From Roseiarcus sp963741845 (GTDB lineage: Bacteria; Pseudomonadota; Alphaproteobacteria; Rhizobiales; Beijerinckiaceae): DNA of 64,000 nt. The translations under genes were made by a program, and so were the position numbers. Positions within the stretch are counted from its first letter, which is position 1. Each line of letters opens with the position of its first letter. Shown here in pieces: positions 55,119 to 63,677 of this stretch. A model generated the notes under the pieces. It did not search any database and had not been told where the DNA came from. It saw nothing but the letters and a program-made list of their open reading frames with translations. Location: assembly GCA_963741845.1 (NCBI GenBank), contig CAVUJV010000016.1:682001-746000 (forward strand), read 5' to 3'.

Positions 55119-55930
55119 ATTCCAACCCTCCCTCAGCCAATATAGCGCGCGTCAGGCTGAGCCTTGCCCGTTGGGCCAGCGCCGGATCGGACATTCTGAA
55201 GAATGGCTTCCGCGGCCTCTTGCTACCAGATGGCGGGGTGCGCGACAGTGACAGGCGTAGGGGGGTCCCATCGCCGCCGCGCACCGGAGGCGGAGCCCGC
55301 GAGGACTTCGCCTCCGCCCCGGCCGCCCCGCCCAGCGACCGGGGCCAGTCGCGAAGCTAAGCGGAACAACGCCCGCGGTTCCATGGCTCAGAAGGACTAA
55401 GCCTCCGTACCCCTTTTTTGCCCGTATCGGGCCTTTTCGGCCCTGGTCAGGGGGAGCGAACGGGCCAAGAATGCCGTCGACGGGCCGCATGCGTGCGCCG
55501 CGCGCGCTTTGCGGGCAACGCCGGAGTTTTGCGTAGGGACGCGGCAGCGGATATCGGGAGACCGTCGACCGCTGCCGCGTCGCCTACAGGGAAGGCCGCT
55601 TCGGCCCTCCCCTCGCCCTCGTCGCCACCGGACAGGCGACCGGGCCAAGCATGTCCGTATCACGAAATCGTGATCAAATGAATTGATTTTGCACGGTCAG
55701 GTTGCAATCCGTTGCAAAAAGCTTTGGCCGAGGCTTCGAGGCGCCCCGCCTGTCGGGCGCGAAAGATCGTATGCGCCACGCCGCTCGGGGTGAGCTATGG
55801 AATGTCCCGATGCCCTTGCGCCGGGTTTCAAACGGGCCCCAGGCGCGGGACATCTCGGAGGAGCGCGCGGAAATCGCAAAGATCGTTCGGACGTTCCTCG
55901 CAACCCATCTCTGAGAAGGATGCGACATTC
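55119..55930 (+). other. long intergenic region with strong hairpins; no supported gene
   Basis: Between tRNA-Gln and the cupin there are 812 bp without a convincing CDS. Open frames of 65-112 codons exist but lack family character. Two strong structures stand out: GACGCGGCAGCGG (55538-55550) pairs perfectly with CCGCTGCCGCGTC (55569-55581), extended to about 18 pairs with one bulge, and 55589-55598 pairs with 55602-55611 with one mismatch. Near 55700-55720 two copies of TTGCAA lie in an AT-richer stretch that may be the cupin promoter. A structured RNA is possible, but no known family is recognised. Confidence 0.45.
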
Positions 55931-56380
55931 ATGAGCAGCGCCATGACACCCGGCGTGACCCGCGCCAACGAAGGCTACGAGGGCGTGGTCTGGAACATTC
56001 TGGGTCAGACCTACACGCTCAAGGAGCAGTCCGAGCAGTCCATGGGCTGGCACGCGGTGTTTCCGCCGGGCACGTTCGTGCCCCCGCATGTTCATCCGAC
56101 GCAGGACGAATTCATCCTGATGCTGGACGGCGAATTCGAACTTTGGCTGGACGGCAAGACCACGACGGCCAAGGCCGGAGATCTCGTGCGTATGCCGATG
56201 AACGTCCCGCACGGCATCTTCAACAAGTCGAACGGCACGGTGCAATGCTTCTTCTGGGTGGCGCCGACCCGTTCGCTCCGCGGACTGTTCGAGCGCATTC
56301 ACAACCTCACCGATCCGAATGAGGTGGTGCGCATCGCGGCCGAGCACGAGGTCAATTTCCTGCCGCCGCCCGCCGCCTGA
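55931..56380 (+). CDS. cupin-domain protein
   Basis: A 149-residue single-domain cupin. Motif 1 is FPPGTFVPPHVHPTQDEFIL with His53, His55 and Glu60, motif 2 is GDLVRMPMNVPHGIFN with His94, so all four metal ligands are in place. It begins at ATG 55931, after GAAGGA. An upstream extension of the frame (to 55712) is not needed. Function could be a dioxygenase, isomerase or quercetinase-like sensor; no close characterised relative is evident. It converges with the hydrolase/monooxygenase pair, with a hairpin pair between. Confidence 0.85.
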   Translation: MSSAMTPGVTRANEGYEGVVWNILGQTYTLKEQSEQSMGWHAVFPPGTFVPPHVHPTQDEFILMLDGEFELWLDGKTTTAKAGDLVRMPMNVPHGIFNKSNGTVQCFFWVAPTRSLRGLFERIHNLTDPNEVVRIAAEHEVNFLPPPAA

Positions 56381-56391
56381 GCGGGAGCCTG

Positions 56392-56439
56392 ATCCTTCGG
56401 AAGGATGCGACCTTCCGGCGCAAACACGCCGGAAGGTCG
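56392..56439 (+). terminator. tandem hairpins between cupin and hydrolase genes
   Basis: ATCCTT/AAGGAT (56392-56397, 56401-56406) is followed by a perfect 13-bp stem, CGACCTTCCGGCG (56408-56420) with CGCCGGAAGGTCG (56427-56439). It lies 11 bp after the cupin stop and 37 bp from the convergent hydrolase stop, so it could serve both strands. There is no T-run. Confidence 0.7.
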
Positions 56440-56475
56440 GGTCCCGAGCGCTGCGGAACGCTGCCCGGCCCCGGA

Positions 56476-57291
56476 TCAGACGAGCGCCATCGCCGCGCGG
56501 AACAACGCGCCCTCGGGGCTCGCAAAGGCGCGGAGCAGGCTGAAATGGTCGGCCCCGTCGACGATCTCGGCGCGTTGCCGGTTCCCCGCCGCGGCCCAGG
56601 CCTTCGCCATCGTCAGCGTCTGATTCCGGAAGGCTTCCGTCTCGAGGCCGCCCACTGCGAACAGGGCCGGTGGCCGACCGTCCCGCACGCGCGTCACGGG
56701 CGAGGCGGCGGCGGCGCTGGAGGGGTCCAGCCGCAACCTGTCGTTCAACGCCGTGCCGAGCAGCGGCGAGAGATCATAGACGCCGCTGAGCCCGACGATT
56801 GCGGCGATCGGCGGCGTCGGATCGCCTCGCGCCGCCCAATCGGTGAGCGCCAGTTCGACCGCGAGATGCGCGCCCGCGGAATGACCGGCGATCACCATCG
56901 GAAGGCGCTCCGTCGCGGCCGCGATCGCTGGCGCCGCCGCCCGCACCGCCTCGGTGAGCTCGGCGACGCTGACATCGGGGCAGAGGGGATAGTTGACCAA
57001 AGCCACGCTCCACCCGGCGGCCACGAAGGCCGGCGCGAGGAAACGGAACTGGGATTTGTCGCGGCTCTGCCAATAGCCGGCATGAAGATAGATCATGACG
57101 GCTCGCGGCGAGGGCGCCGCAAAGAGGTCGTAACGCTGACGCGGATGAGGACCGTAGGCGATGTCGAGCCGGGGCGCGAGAGCCTGGACGGCTTCCTTCC
57201 CCTCGGCCTCGAACGCCGCGATGAGCGCCGGCTGGGAAGCGTTCATCTGCCCGGTGAGATAATCGAAAGCGGGGTCGCCGGGCTGTGTCAC
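56476..57291 (-). CDS. alpha/beta hydrolase, kynurenine formamidase-like
   Basis: A 271-residue serine hydrolase. The HGGxW-like oxyanion motif appears as LHAGYWQSRDK, the nucleophile as GHSAGAHLA, and the acid and base near VDGADHFSLL, arranged as in BD-FAE/kynurenine formamidases. It starts with the GTG at 57291, which overlaps the upstream monooxygenase stop (GTGA), so the pair is translationally coupled. That coupling suggests a short catabolic route: hydroxylation of an aromatic by the FAD enzyme and hydrolysis of the product or an amide/ester. The substrate is unknown. Confidence 0.88.
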   Translation of the reverse strand: MTQPGDPAFDYLTGQMNASQPALIAAFEAEGKEAVQALAPRLDIAYGPHPRQRYDLFAAPSPRAVMIYLHAGYWQSRDKSQFRFLAPAFVAAGWSVALVNYPLCPDVSVAELTEAVRAAAPAIAAATERLPMVIAGHSAGAHLAVELALTDWAARGDPTPPIAAIVGLSGVYDLSPLLGTALNDRLRLDPSSAAAASPVTRVRDGRPPALFAVGGLETEAFRNQTLTMAKAWAAAGNRQRAEIVDGADHFSLLRAFASPEGALFRAAMALV

Positions 57292-58526
57292 GCCGAGGCC
57301 TTCGCCTTGTTCGGAACGGCGAAGCCCGCGAGGCTTGCATAGCCGCGAACGGTCGCGGCCAATTCGTCCTGAGTGGCGACCGCCGCAATATCGTCGAAGC
57401 CGTCGGGCGCCCGTTCCGCCACGAGGTCGATCACCCTTTCCGGACCGCCGATGCGGTTCGAACGCACCACCTCGGCGGTCTTGGGCAGCCGGTCGGCCTG
57501 ATAGGCCGCGAGCGCCTCGCCGACCGGGCCGCCGGCGGCGAGGAGATCGGCGAGGCAGCGCGCGTCGAGGATCGCCTGCGAAGCCCCGTTCGAGCCGACC
57601 GGGTACATCGAATGGGCGGCGTCCCCGAGAAGCGTCACGCGGCCCGAGGTCCACCAGGGCAGCGGGTCGCGGTCGCACATCGGATACTTGAAAATCTGGG
57701 CTGTCGCGCCGGCCAAGGCCTCCACGTCGATGAAAGGCAGGTGGAAGCGCTCGACGAGAGGCCCGATCTCATCGAAGAATCCGAGCTGCGACCAGCTTTC
57801 ACGGGCAGGCGGAGGCGAAGACGGGTCCGCCGCGCGGGCGTAGACGACCCAGTTGGTCAGGCGCGTCGCAGGCGTCTCGCCCGGACCGATCGGATAGAGC
57901 ACCAGCTTCGCGACGACGTCGCCCGCGATCACCATCGCGTCGCCGCCGTCGAAAACCGGCCAGTCGAGCGCGCCCCGCCACATCTGGATGCCGTTCCACC
58001 GGATCCCCGGATCCTGCGGAAACAGGATCGAGCGCAAGGTGGAGTGAATCCCGTCGGCGCCGATGAGACAGTCGGCCTCGATCGTTCGAGGCTCCGTTCC
58101 GCCGATCGAGACGCGGACGCGATCCCCGTCCTGCTCGAAGCCCGTCACCCGGGCGTTCGTGCGAACGGCTTCCGCGCCGAGCCTCTGCTCCGTCGTCTTC
58201 CACAGGAACTCGTGCAGACGGCCGCGGTGGATCGAGAATTGCGGCCAGTCATGGCCGCCGTAAGTCCCTCGCGCTTCCGACCAGATCGTCTGGCCGAGGT
58301 GATTCATGTAGGCCAGCTGACGGGTGCGAATGCCGATGGCGTCGAGGCCAGGCAGCAGGTCGAGGCCGGCCAGCTCGCGGATCGCGTGAGGCAGGGCATT
58401 TATGCCAACGCCGAGCGGCTTCACCTCCGCGGCGGCTTCGAGAACGGTGCTTTGGATTCCGCGCCGATGCAGCATCAGCGCCAGCGTCAGGCCGCCGATG
58501 CCGCCGCCAGCGATCAAAACGTGCAT
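57288..58526 (-). CDS. FAD-dependent monooxygenase (aromatic hydroxylase type)
   Basis: A 412-residue class A flavoprotein monooxygenase. The FAD motif is MHVLIAGGGIGGLTLALML at the N-terminus, the second motif DG-type GADGIHSTLR, and GRVTLLGDAAHSMYPVGSNG the GD motif for the ribityl chain. It resembles salicylate 1-hydroxylase/PhzS-like proteins. ATG 58526 follows GGGAGAG; further upstream extension to 58850 is a shadow. The stop overlaps the start of the hydrolase. The gene lies between cbbR (downstream-facing) and the hydrolase, but no functional link with carbon fixation is evident. Confidence 0.9.
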   Translation of the reverse strand: MHVLIAGGGIGGLTLALMLHRRGIQSTVLEAAAEVKPLGVGINALPHAIRELAGLDLLPGLDAIGIRTRQLAYMNHLGQTIWSEARGTYGGHDWPQFSIHRGRLHEFLWKTTEQRLGAEAVRTNARVTGFEQDGDRVRVSIGGTEPRTIEADCLIGADGIHSTLRSILFPQDPGIRWNGIQMWRGALDWPVFDGGDAMVIAGDVVAKLVLYPIGPGETPATRLTNWVVYARAADPSSPPPARESWSQLGFFDEIGPLVERFHLPFIDVEALAGATAQIFKYPMCDRDPLPWWTSGRVTLLGDAAHSMYPVGSNGASQAILDARCLADLLAAGGPVGEALAAYQADRLPKTAEVVRSNRIGGPERVIDLVAERAPDGFDDIAAVATQDELAATVRGYASLAGFAVPNKAKASA

Positions 58527-58653
58527 CGCACTCTCCCGCTCCGTCATCAGCGGACGGTTACAAACTTTCGCGCCGAACCGGCAGAATCCGGATTGCCGGC
58601 CCCAAGTCAACCGGCGAAAGATCCAGCCGAACGCCGGGGGCTTGTCGAATGGG

Positions 58654-59614
58654 TCAGTCCGATCCCTGGTCCGGCTTGCTCTTCGTCGATCGGACGACGG
58701 AGGGCAGGAAGCGGCCGGATTCCCGCGACAGAAAGTTCGCGAGCGCCAGCGCCGGCGGCAACAATTTCCGGTCGCGTCGGTAGACGACATACCATTGCCG
58801 CACGACGGGCAGACCGGCGACGTCGAGCGCAACGAGGCGCCCTTCGGCAAGCTCCGTCGCGACCGTATGGCCCGAGATGAAGGCGACGCCCAGGCCGGCC
58901 ATGACAGCCTGCTTGATCGTCTCGTTGCTTTCGATCTCCATCCCCGTCTTCGGCTCGAATCCGCGGTCCGCGAAGGCCCGATGCATCAGGAGGCGCGTGC
59001 CCGAATCCGGCTCGCGAACGATGAAGGTCTCGTCCTTCAGGTCCTCCAGAGCGAGGCGCTGGCTATCGCGCGAGCGGATGATCCGGCGGCGCGATGATGA
59101 GGTGCGGATGATCGCCGATCAGAAGCCGCTCGAGGTCCATATCCTCCGGCGGGCGCCCCGTGACGGCGATGTCGAACGTATAGTTGCGCAAGCCGTCCAG
59201 AATCTGACTGCGATTGCCGATCGTCAGGCAAATCTTGATCTTCGGGAATTCGTGGGAAAATCCTGCGATCCCAAAGGGCACGAAATATTTGGCGGTGCTC
59301 ACCGCGCCGATCGACACCCCGCCGCCCGTCAGACCTTTGACGGCGTCGATCGCCTCCGCGGCGTCGTTGAGCGCCGCCGTGATCCGATGGTGCAGCGCGA
59401 CGAGATCGCGCCCCACCTCGTTGAGCGTCGTCCCCTCCGAGGCGCGCTGTAGCAGAGGCATCCCGACGAGATCCTGCAGGCTGCGGAGCTGCAAGGTCAC
59501 CGCCGGCTGAGTGAGGCCGAGCCGTTGGGCCGCGCCGGTGACGCTTCCGGCCGCCTCGACGGCGGCGAGCGCGCGCAGTTGCCGCAACGTGATACTATCG
59601 GCGAACGTTGCCAT
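58654..59614 (-). CDS. cbbR: LysR-type regulator of the Calvin cluster, CbbR-like (one frameshift in this sequence)
   Basis: About 319 residues. The winged helix-turn-helix at the N-terminus reads ITLRQLRALAAVEAAGSVTG and then LTQPAVTLQLRSLQ; the effector-binding domain shows GGGVSIGAVSTAKYFVPF, then ESNETIKQAVMAGLGVAF, as in CbbR. The first frame ends at a TAG near 59078; one extra base at about 59075-59081 (GCGCGATAGCC) explains it, and the second frame begins LALEDLKDETF. It is divergent from cbbF, the classic CbbR position, and should sense a Calvin-cycle metabolite. Start 59614 gives MATFADSITLRQL; ATG 59644 is possible. Confidence 0.88.
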
Positions 59615-59644
59615 ATTAGAAAAACTTTTGTTTGACCCAAGCAT

Positions 59645-59763
59645 TTTATATTTTCTTTATGATCGCGTCCATGTCAACCTCCTGGACAGCGAGAACCCGA
59701 ACGTGAAATCGGGTCGCGCCGGGTGACGCGATGCTGGGACCCGGCCCAGGGCGGGAGGAACGC
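59645..59763. promoter_or_regulatory. cbbR-cbbF control region with candidate CbbR site
   Basis: This short spacer between divergent cbbR and cbbF must contain both promoters. An AT-rich block (59644-59662) reads TTATATTTTCTTTATGA, containing two TNA half sites eleven bases apart, in the style of LysR/CbbR operators. It is the only strongly AT-rich DNA in the spacer. GGAGG (59754-59758), five bases before the GTG at 59764, is the cbbF ribosome binding site. Assignment as CbbR site is inference. Confidence 0.35.
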
Positions 59764-60747
59764 GTGGACCCAATGACGTTGCAACAGCATCTGGAGCGAG
59801 CGCCAAACGCCGGCGAGGGGCGAGACGCCTCAAGGCCGGAGATCCAGGCCATCGTCTCCGCCATCGCCAAGGCTTCCATCGAGATCGCGGATTTGCTCTC
59901 GCTCGGCGTGCTGGCGGGCGCTTCGATGTCCGACGTCGCCCTCCGGGCGCAGGCGATCCTCGTGGAGAGCCTCCGCGGATCTCGCGTGCGGGAGCTCGCC
60001 TCGGCCACAAGCGACGCGGCGATCGTCCTCGACGAGGCTGCACCCTTTCTGCTCGCAATCCAGCCCCTGGCCGGCTCCTGCGACATCGACACGAATCTTC
60101 CCGCCGGAACGATCTTCGCCCTGTCCGACGCGAACGCGCCGGCGGGAGAGCCGCTCGCCGCCGGCTTCGTCGTCTACGGCGCGCATACGACGCTCGCGCT
60201 CACGCTCGGCGACGGCGTCGACATTTTCACGCTCGACCGGCGCGACGGGACCTTTCGCCTGACGGCCGCGAAGGTCCGGGTCCCCGACTGGGCGGACGAA
60301 TACGCCATGGACGCCGCGAACTACCGCCACTGGGATGCGGCGGCCCGCGCCTTCGTCGACGATTGCTTCAATAGCGCGGACCGCGAAGAGGCCCAGGGCT
60401 TCAACATGCGCTGGACCGGGTCGCTCGTCGCGGAGGCCTTCCATATCCTGCTTCGCGGCGGCGTCCTGCTCGATCCGGCGGACGCGCGGCGGGGTCGCGA
60501 GGGCGGCCGGGTGCGCCTCGTCTGCGAGGCCCGACCCCTCGCCTTTGTCATCGAGCAGGCGGGCGGACGGGCTTCGACCGGACGCGCCCGGATTCTCGAT
60601 CTTCCTTTCGCCTCCCCGCAGGCGCGCACGCCCTTCGTCTTCGGCTCGCCCGCCATGGTCGAGCGGATCGAGCGGCTCTATGCGCGCCCGGAGAGCCTCG
60701 CCGACATATCGCCGCTCTTCGGCAAGCGCGGCCTGTTCCGGGCCTGA
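59764..60747 (+). CDS. cbbF: class I fructose-1,6-bisphosphatase (CbbF) with altered metal-binding motif
   Basis: A 327-residue protein of the FBPase class I family. The GTG at 59764 has GGAGG five bases upstream; an ATG at 59731 has none. The family C-terminus is intact: FNMRWTGSLVAEAFHIL, LVCEARPLAFVIEQAGG (Glu255 matches E. coli/pig E280) and ASTGRARILDL. The metal motif that should read DPLDGSS reads QPLAGSCD (100-107): the two metal-binding Asp are Gln100 and Ala103. The upstream SEE motif is also missing (ELASATSDAAIVL). Activity as FBPase is doubtful on this reading. It is first in the cbb operon, 12 bp before cbbP. Confidence 0.85.
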   Translation: MDPMTLQQHLERAPNAGEGRDASRPEIQAIVSAIAKASIEIADLLSLGVLAGASMSDVALRAQAILVESLRGSRVRELASATSDAAIVLDEAAPFLLAIQPLAGSCDIDTNLPAGTIFALSDANAPAGEPLAAGFVVYGAHTTLALTLGDGVDIFTLDRRDGTFRLTAAKVRVPDWADEYAMDAANYRHWDAAARAFVDDCFNSADREEAQGFNMRWTGSLVAEAFHILLRGGVLLDPADARRGREGGRVRLVCEARPLAFVIEQAGGRASTGRARILDLPFASPQARTPFVFGSPAMVERIERLYARPESLADISPLFGKRGLFRA

Positions 60748-60759
60748 TGGACGAGCACG

Positions 60760-61632
60760 ATGTCAATCAAGCATCCCATCATCTCCGTCACCGGGTCTTC
60801 GGGCGCCGGGACCACTTCGGTCCGCAGGACCTTCGAGACCATCTTCCGCCGCGAAGGGGTCGAGGCCGCCTTCATCGAGGGAGATTCCTTCCATCGCTAT
60901 GACCGCGCCGAGATGCGCGCGGAGATGGCCGCGCAGGCGGAACACGGCAACAAGCATTTCAGCCATTTTTCGCCGGAGTCGAATCTCTTCGACAAGCTCG
61001 AAGCCCTGTTCGCCGAGTTCGCCAAGACGGGCAAAGGCCAGGCGCGCCACTACATCCATGACGACGAAGAAGCGCGCCTCTACGGCGGCAAGCCCGGCAC
61101 GTTCACGCCCTGGGAGCCGCTGCCGGCGGCCGACCTTCTCTTTTACGAAGGGCTGCACGGCGCGGTCGTCACGGACACCGTGGATGTGGCGAAGCACGCG
61201 GATCTCAAGATCGGCGTCGTGCCCGTCATCAATCTCGAATGGATCCAGAAACTCCACCGGGACCGCAGCGCCCGCGGCTATTCGACCGAGGCGGTGACCG
61301 ACACGATCCTGCGGCGCATGCCGGACTACATCAACTACATCTGCCCGCAGTTCACGCTGACCGACATCAACTTCCAGCGCGTGCCGACGGTCGACACGTC
61401 GAACCCGTTCATCGCGCGCTGGATCCCGACGCCCGACAAATCGATGGTCGTGATCCGGTTCAAGAACCCGCGCGGCATCGACTTCGCCTACCTGCTCGCG
61501 ATGATCCCCGGCAGCTTCATGTCGCGCGCCAATTCCATCGTCATCGACGGCGCCAAGCTCGATCTCGCGATGCAGCTGATCCTGACGCCGATGATCCTGA
61601 AACTGATCGACCAGAAGAGGCGCGCGCCATGA
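60760..61632 (+). CDS. cbbP: phosphoribulokinase, class I
   Basis: Makes ribulose-1,5-bisphosphate from ribulose-5-phosphate and ATP, a Calvin-cycle-specific step. The 290-residue length is that of proteobacterial PRK. The P-loop GSSGAGTTS is at residues 12-20, EGDSFHRYDRAEM near 40, and HYIHDDEEARLYGGKPGTF further on, with LFYEGLHG and DLKIGVVPVINLEWIQK. Its stop overlaps the cbbT start by four bases (ATGA), so the two are coupled. Confidence 0.98.
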   Translation: MSIKHPIISVTGSSGAGTTSVRRTFETIFRREGVEAAFIEGDSFHRYDRAEMRAEMAAQAEHGNKHFSHFSPESNLFDKLEALFAEFAKTGKGQARHYIHDDEEARLYGGKPGTFTPWEPLPAADLLFYEGLHGAVVTDTVDVAKHADLKIGVVPVINLEWIQKLHRDRSARGYSTEAVTDTILRRMPDYINYICPQFTLTDINFQRVPTVDTSNPFIARWIPTPDKSMVVIRFKNPRGIDFAYLLAMIPGSFMSRANSIVIDGAKLDLAMQLILTPMILKLIDQKRRAP

Positions 61633-63664
61633 CCCACGCCACGCTCGATGCCCTGTACGACCCCGAGCTCGCCACGCCGCCCGAGCCCACGCATGCCGAA
61701 ATGGCGAACGCCATCCGCTTCCTCGCGATCGACGCCGTCGAACGCGCGAAGTCCGGCCATCCCGGCATGCCGATGGGCATGGCCGATGTCGCGACAGTGC
61801 TCTTCTCCCGCTTCCTCAAGTTCGACGCCGCCGACCCGGCGTGGCCCGACCGCGACCGCTTCGTCCTTTCGGCCGGCCACGGCTCGATGCTGCTCTACGC
61901 CCTGCTCTACCTGACCGGGACGGGCGGCATGGAGATCGAGGACCTCAAGCGCTTCCGTCAATGGGGCTCGAAGACCCCCGGCCACCCGGAATACGGGCAC
62001 ACGCCTGGCGTCGAGACGACCACCGGCCCGCTCGGACAAGGCCTTGCGACCGCGGTCGGCATGGCGCTCGCCGAACGGATGGCGCAGGCCCGCTACGGAT
62101 CGGACCTCGTCGATCACTTCACCTATGTCATCGCCGGCGACGGCTGCCTCATGGAGGGCTTGAGCCACGAAGCGATTTCGCTCGCGGGACATCTGAATCT
62201 GTCGAAGCTGATCGTGCTCTTCGATGACAATTCCATCTCGATCGACGGGCCGGTCGGCCTTGCCTGCGACGACGACCAGCTCGCCCGCTTCGCGGCGTCC
62301 GGCTGGTCGGTTCGACAGGTCGACGGCCACGATCCCGAAGCCGTGGCGGCCGCGATCGAGGCCGAGCGCGAGACGGATCGGCCCTCGCTGATCGCCTGCC
62401 GCACGACGATCGGCTACGGCGCGCCGACGAAGCACGGCAGCGAGAAGGCGCATGGCGCGCCGCTCGGCGCGGACGAAGTCGCCGCTACGCGCGAGGCTCT
62501 GGATTGGCCCTATCCGCCCTTCGAGATTCCGACCTCCCTTCTCGAAGCCTGGCGCAGGATAGGCCAGCGCGGCGGCGCGGAACGCAAGCAATGGCTGGAT
62601 CGCCTGGAAACCTCCTGCCGGACGACCCGCGTTGCGTTCCGCGCCGCCCATAGCGGCGCGCTCCCGGCGGGATACGCCGCCACGGTCGCCGGCTTGCGGC
62701 GCAAGTTTGCGGCCGAGGCGCCCAAAATCGCAACACGCCAGGCGTCCCAACTCGTGCTTGACGCGATTGCGTCCGAACTGCCGACGCTCATCGGCGGCTC
62801 GGCGGACCTGACCCATTCCAATCTGACCAAGGCGAGGACCCAGAGGTCCGTCGCGGCGAGCGATTATGCGGGCTCGTACATCCATTACGGCGTGCGCGAG
62901 CATGGCATGGCCGCGGCAATGAATGGAATTGCGCTGCATGGCGGCTTCATCCCCTATGGCGGAACCTTCCTCGCCTTCGCCGACTACAGCCGCCCGGCCA
63001 TCCGGCTCGCGGCGCTCATGGGGGTCCGCGCGATCCACGTGATGACGCATGACTCGATCGGGCTGGGCGAGGACGGCCCGACGCACCAGCCGGTCGAACA
63101 TCTGGCGGCGCTCCGCGCCATCCCGAACCTCCTCGTGTTCCGCCCGGGCGACGCGATCGAGACGCTGGAGGCCTGGGATTGCGCGATCGGCGCCGCGGAC
63201 CGGCCGTCCGTCCTTTGTCTGTCGCGCCAGGCGCTGCCCGCCTTCCGAAAGGACGGCGAAGGCACGAACAAGGTCGCGCTCGGCGCCTATGTCGTGCGCG
63301 AGCCGGAGGCCCGCGCGCCGTGACGCTCATCGCCACCGGCTCGGAAGTCATGCTGGCGCTCGAAGCGGCCGAACGGCTCGCGGCCGAGGGCGTTCCGGCG
63401 GCGGTCGTCTCCGCGCCCTGCCTCGAACTCTTCGCCGAGCAGCCGCGCAGCTATCAGGACGCCGTGCTCGGCTTCGCGCCGCGCCTCGCGGTTGAAGCCA
63501 TGGTCGAAGGCCTGTGGCCGAAGTGGCTCGGAACCGACGGCGCCTTCGTCGGCATGAAGGGCTTCGGCGCTTCGGCCCCAGCCGACGTTCTTTTCCGCGA
63601 GTTCGGCATCACGGTCGAAGCCGTGACCGAGGCCGCGCGCCGCATTGCTCACATCAAGGCCTGA
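61629..63664 (+). CDS. cbbT: transketolase (one frameshift in this sequence)
   Basis: Transfers two-carbon units with thiamine diphosphate, between Calvin-cycle sugar phosphates. The N-terminal domain has SGHPGMPMGMADVATVL, DRFVLSAGHGSMLLYALLYL, and GAGDGCLMEG-type GDGCLMEGLSHEA for Mg/ThDP. The middle domain has YGVREHGMAAAMNGIALHGG and TFLAFADYSRPAIRL, and the C-terminal domain in the next frame has VTLIATGSEVMLALEAAERL. The break is at 63308-63309: a missing G (GAGGCCC should be GAGGGCCC) restores REPEGPRAVTLIATG. It is the only base loss among the frameshifts here. The corrected length is about 678 residues. Confidence 0.94.
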
Positions 63665-63677
63665 AGGAGCGCCACAC

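Noticed and set aside
55152..55663. Two minus-strand frames of 88 and 112 codons after tRNA-Gln
   Set aside because: Arg/Pro/Gly-rich translations crossing the hairpins; look like chance frames.
61629..63664. Transketolase as a pseudogene or split gene
   Set aside because: The single missing G restores a perfect protein and the operon around it is intact; sequence error is more likely.
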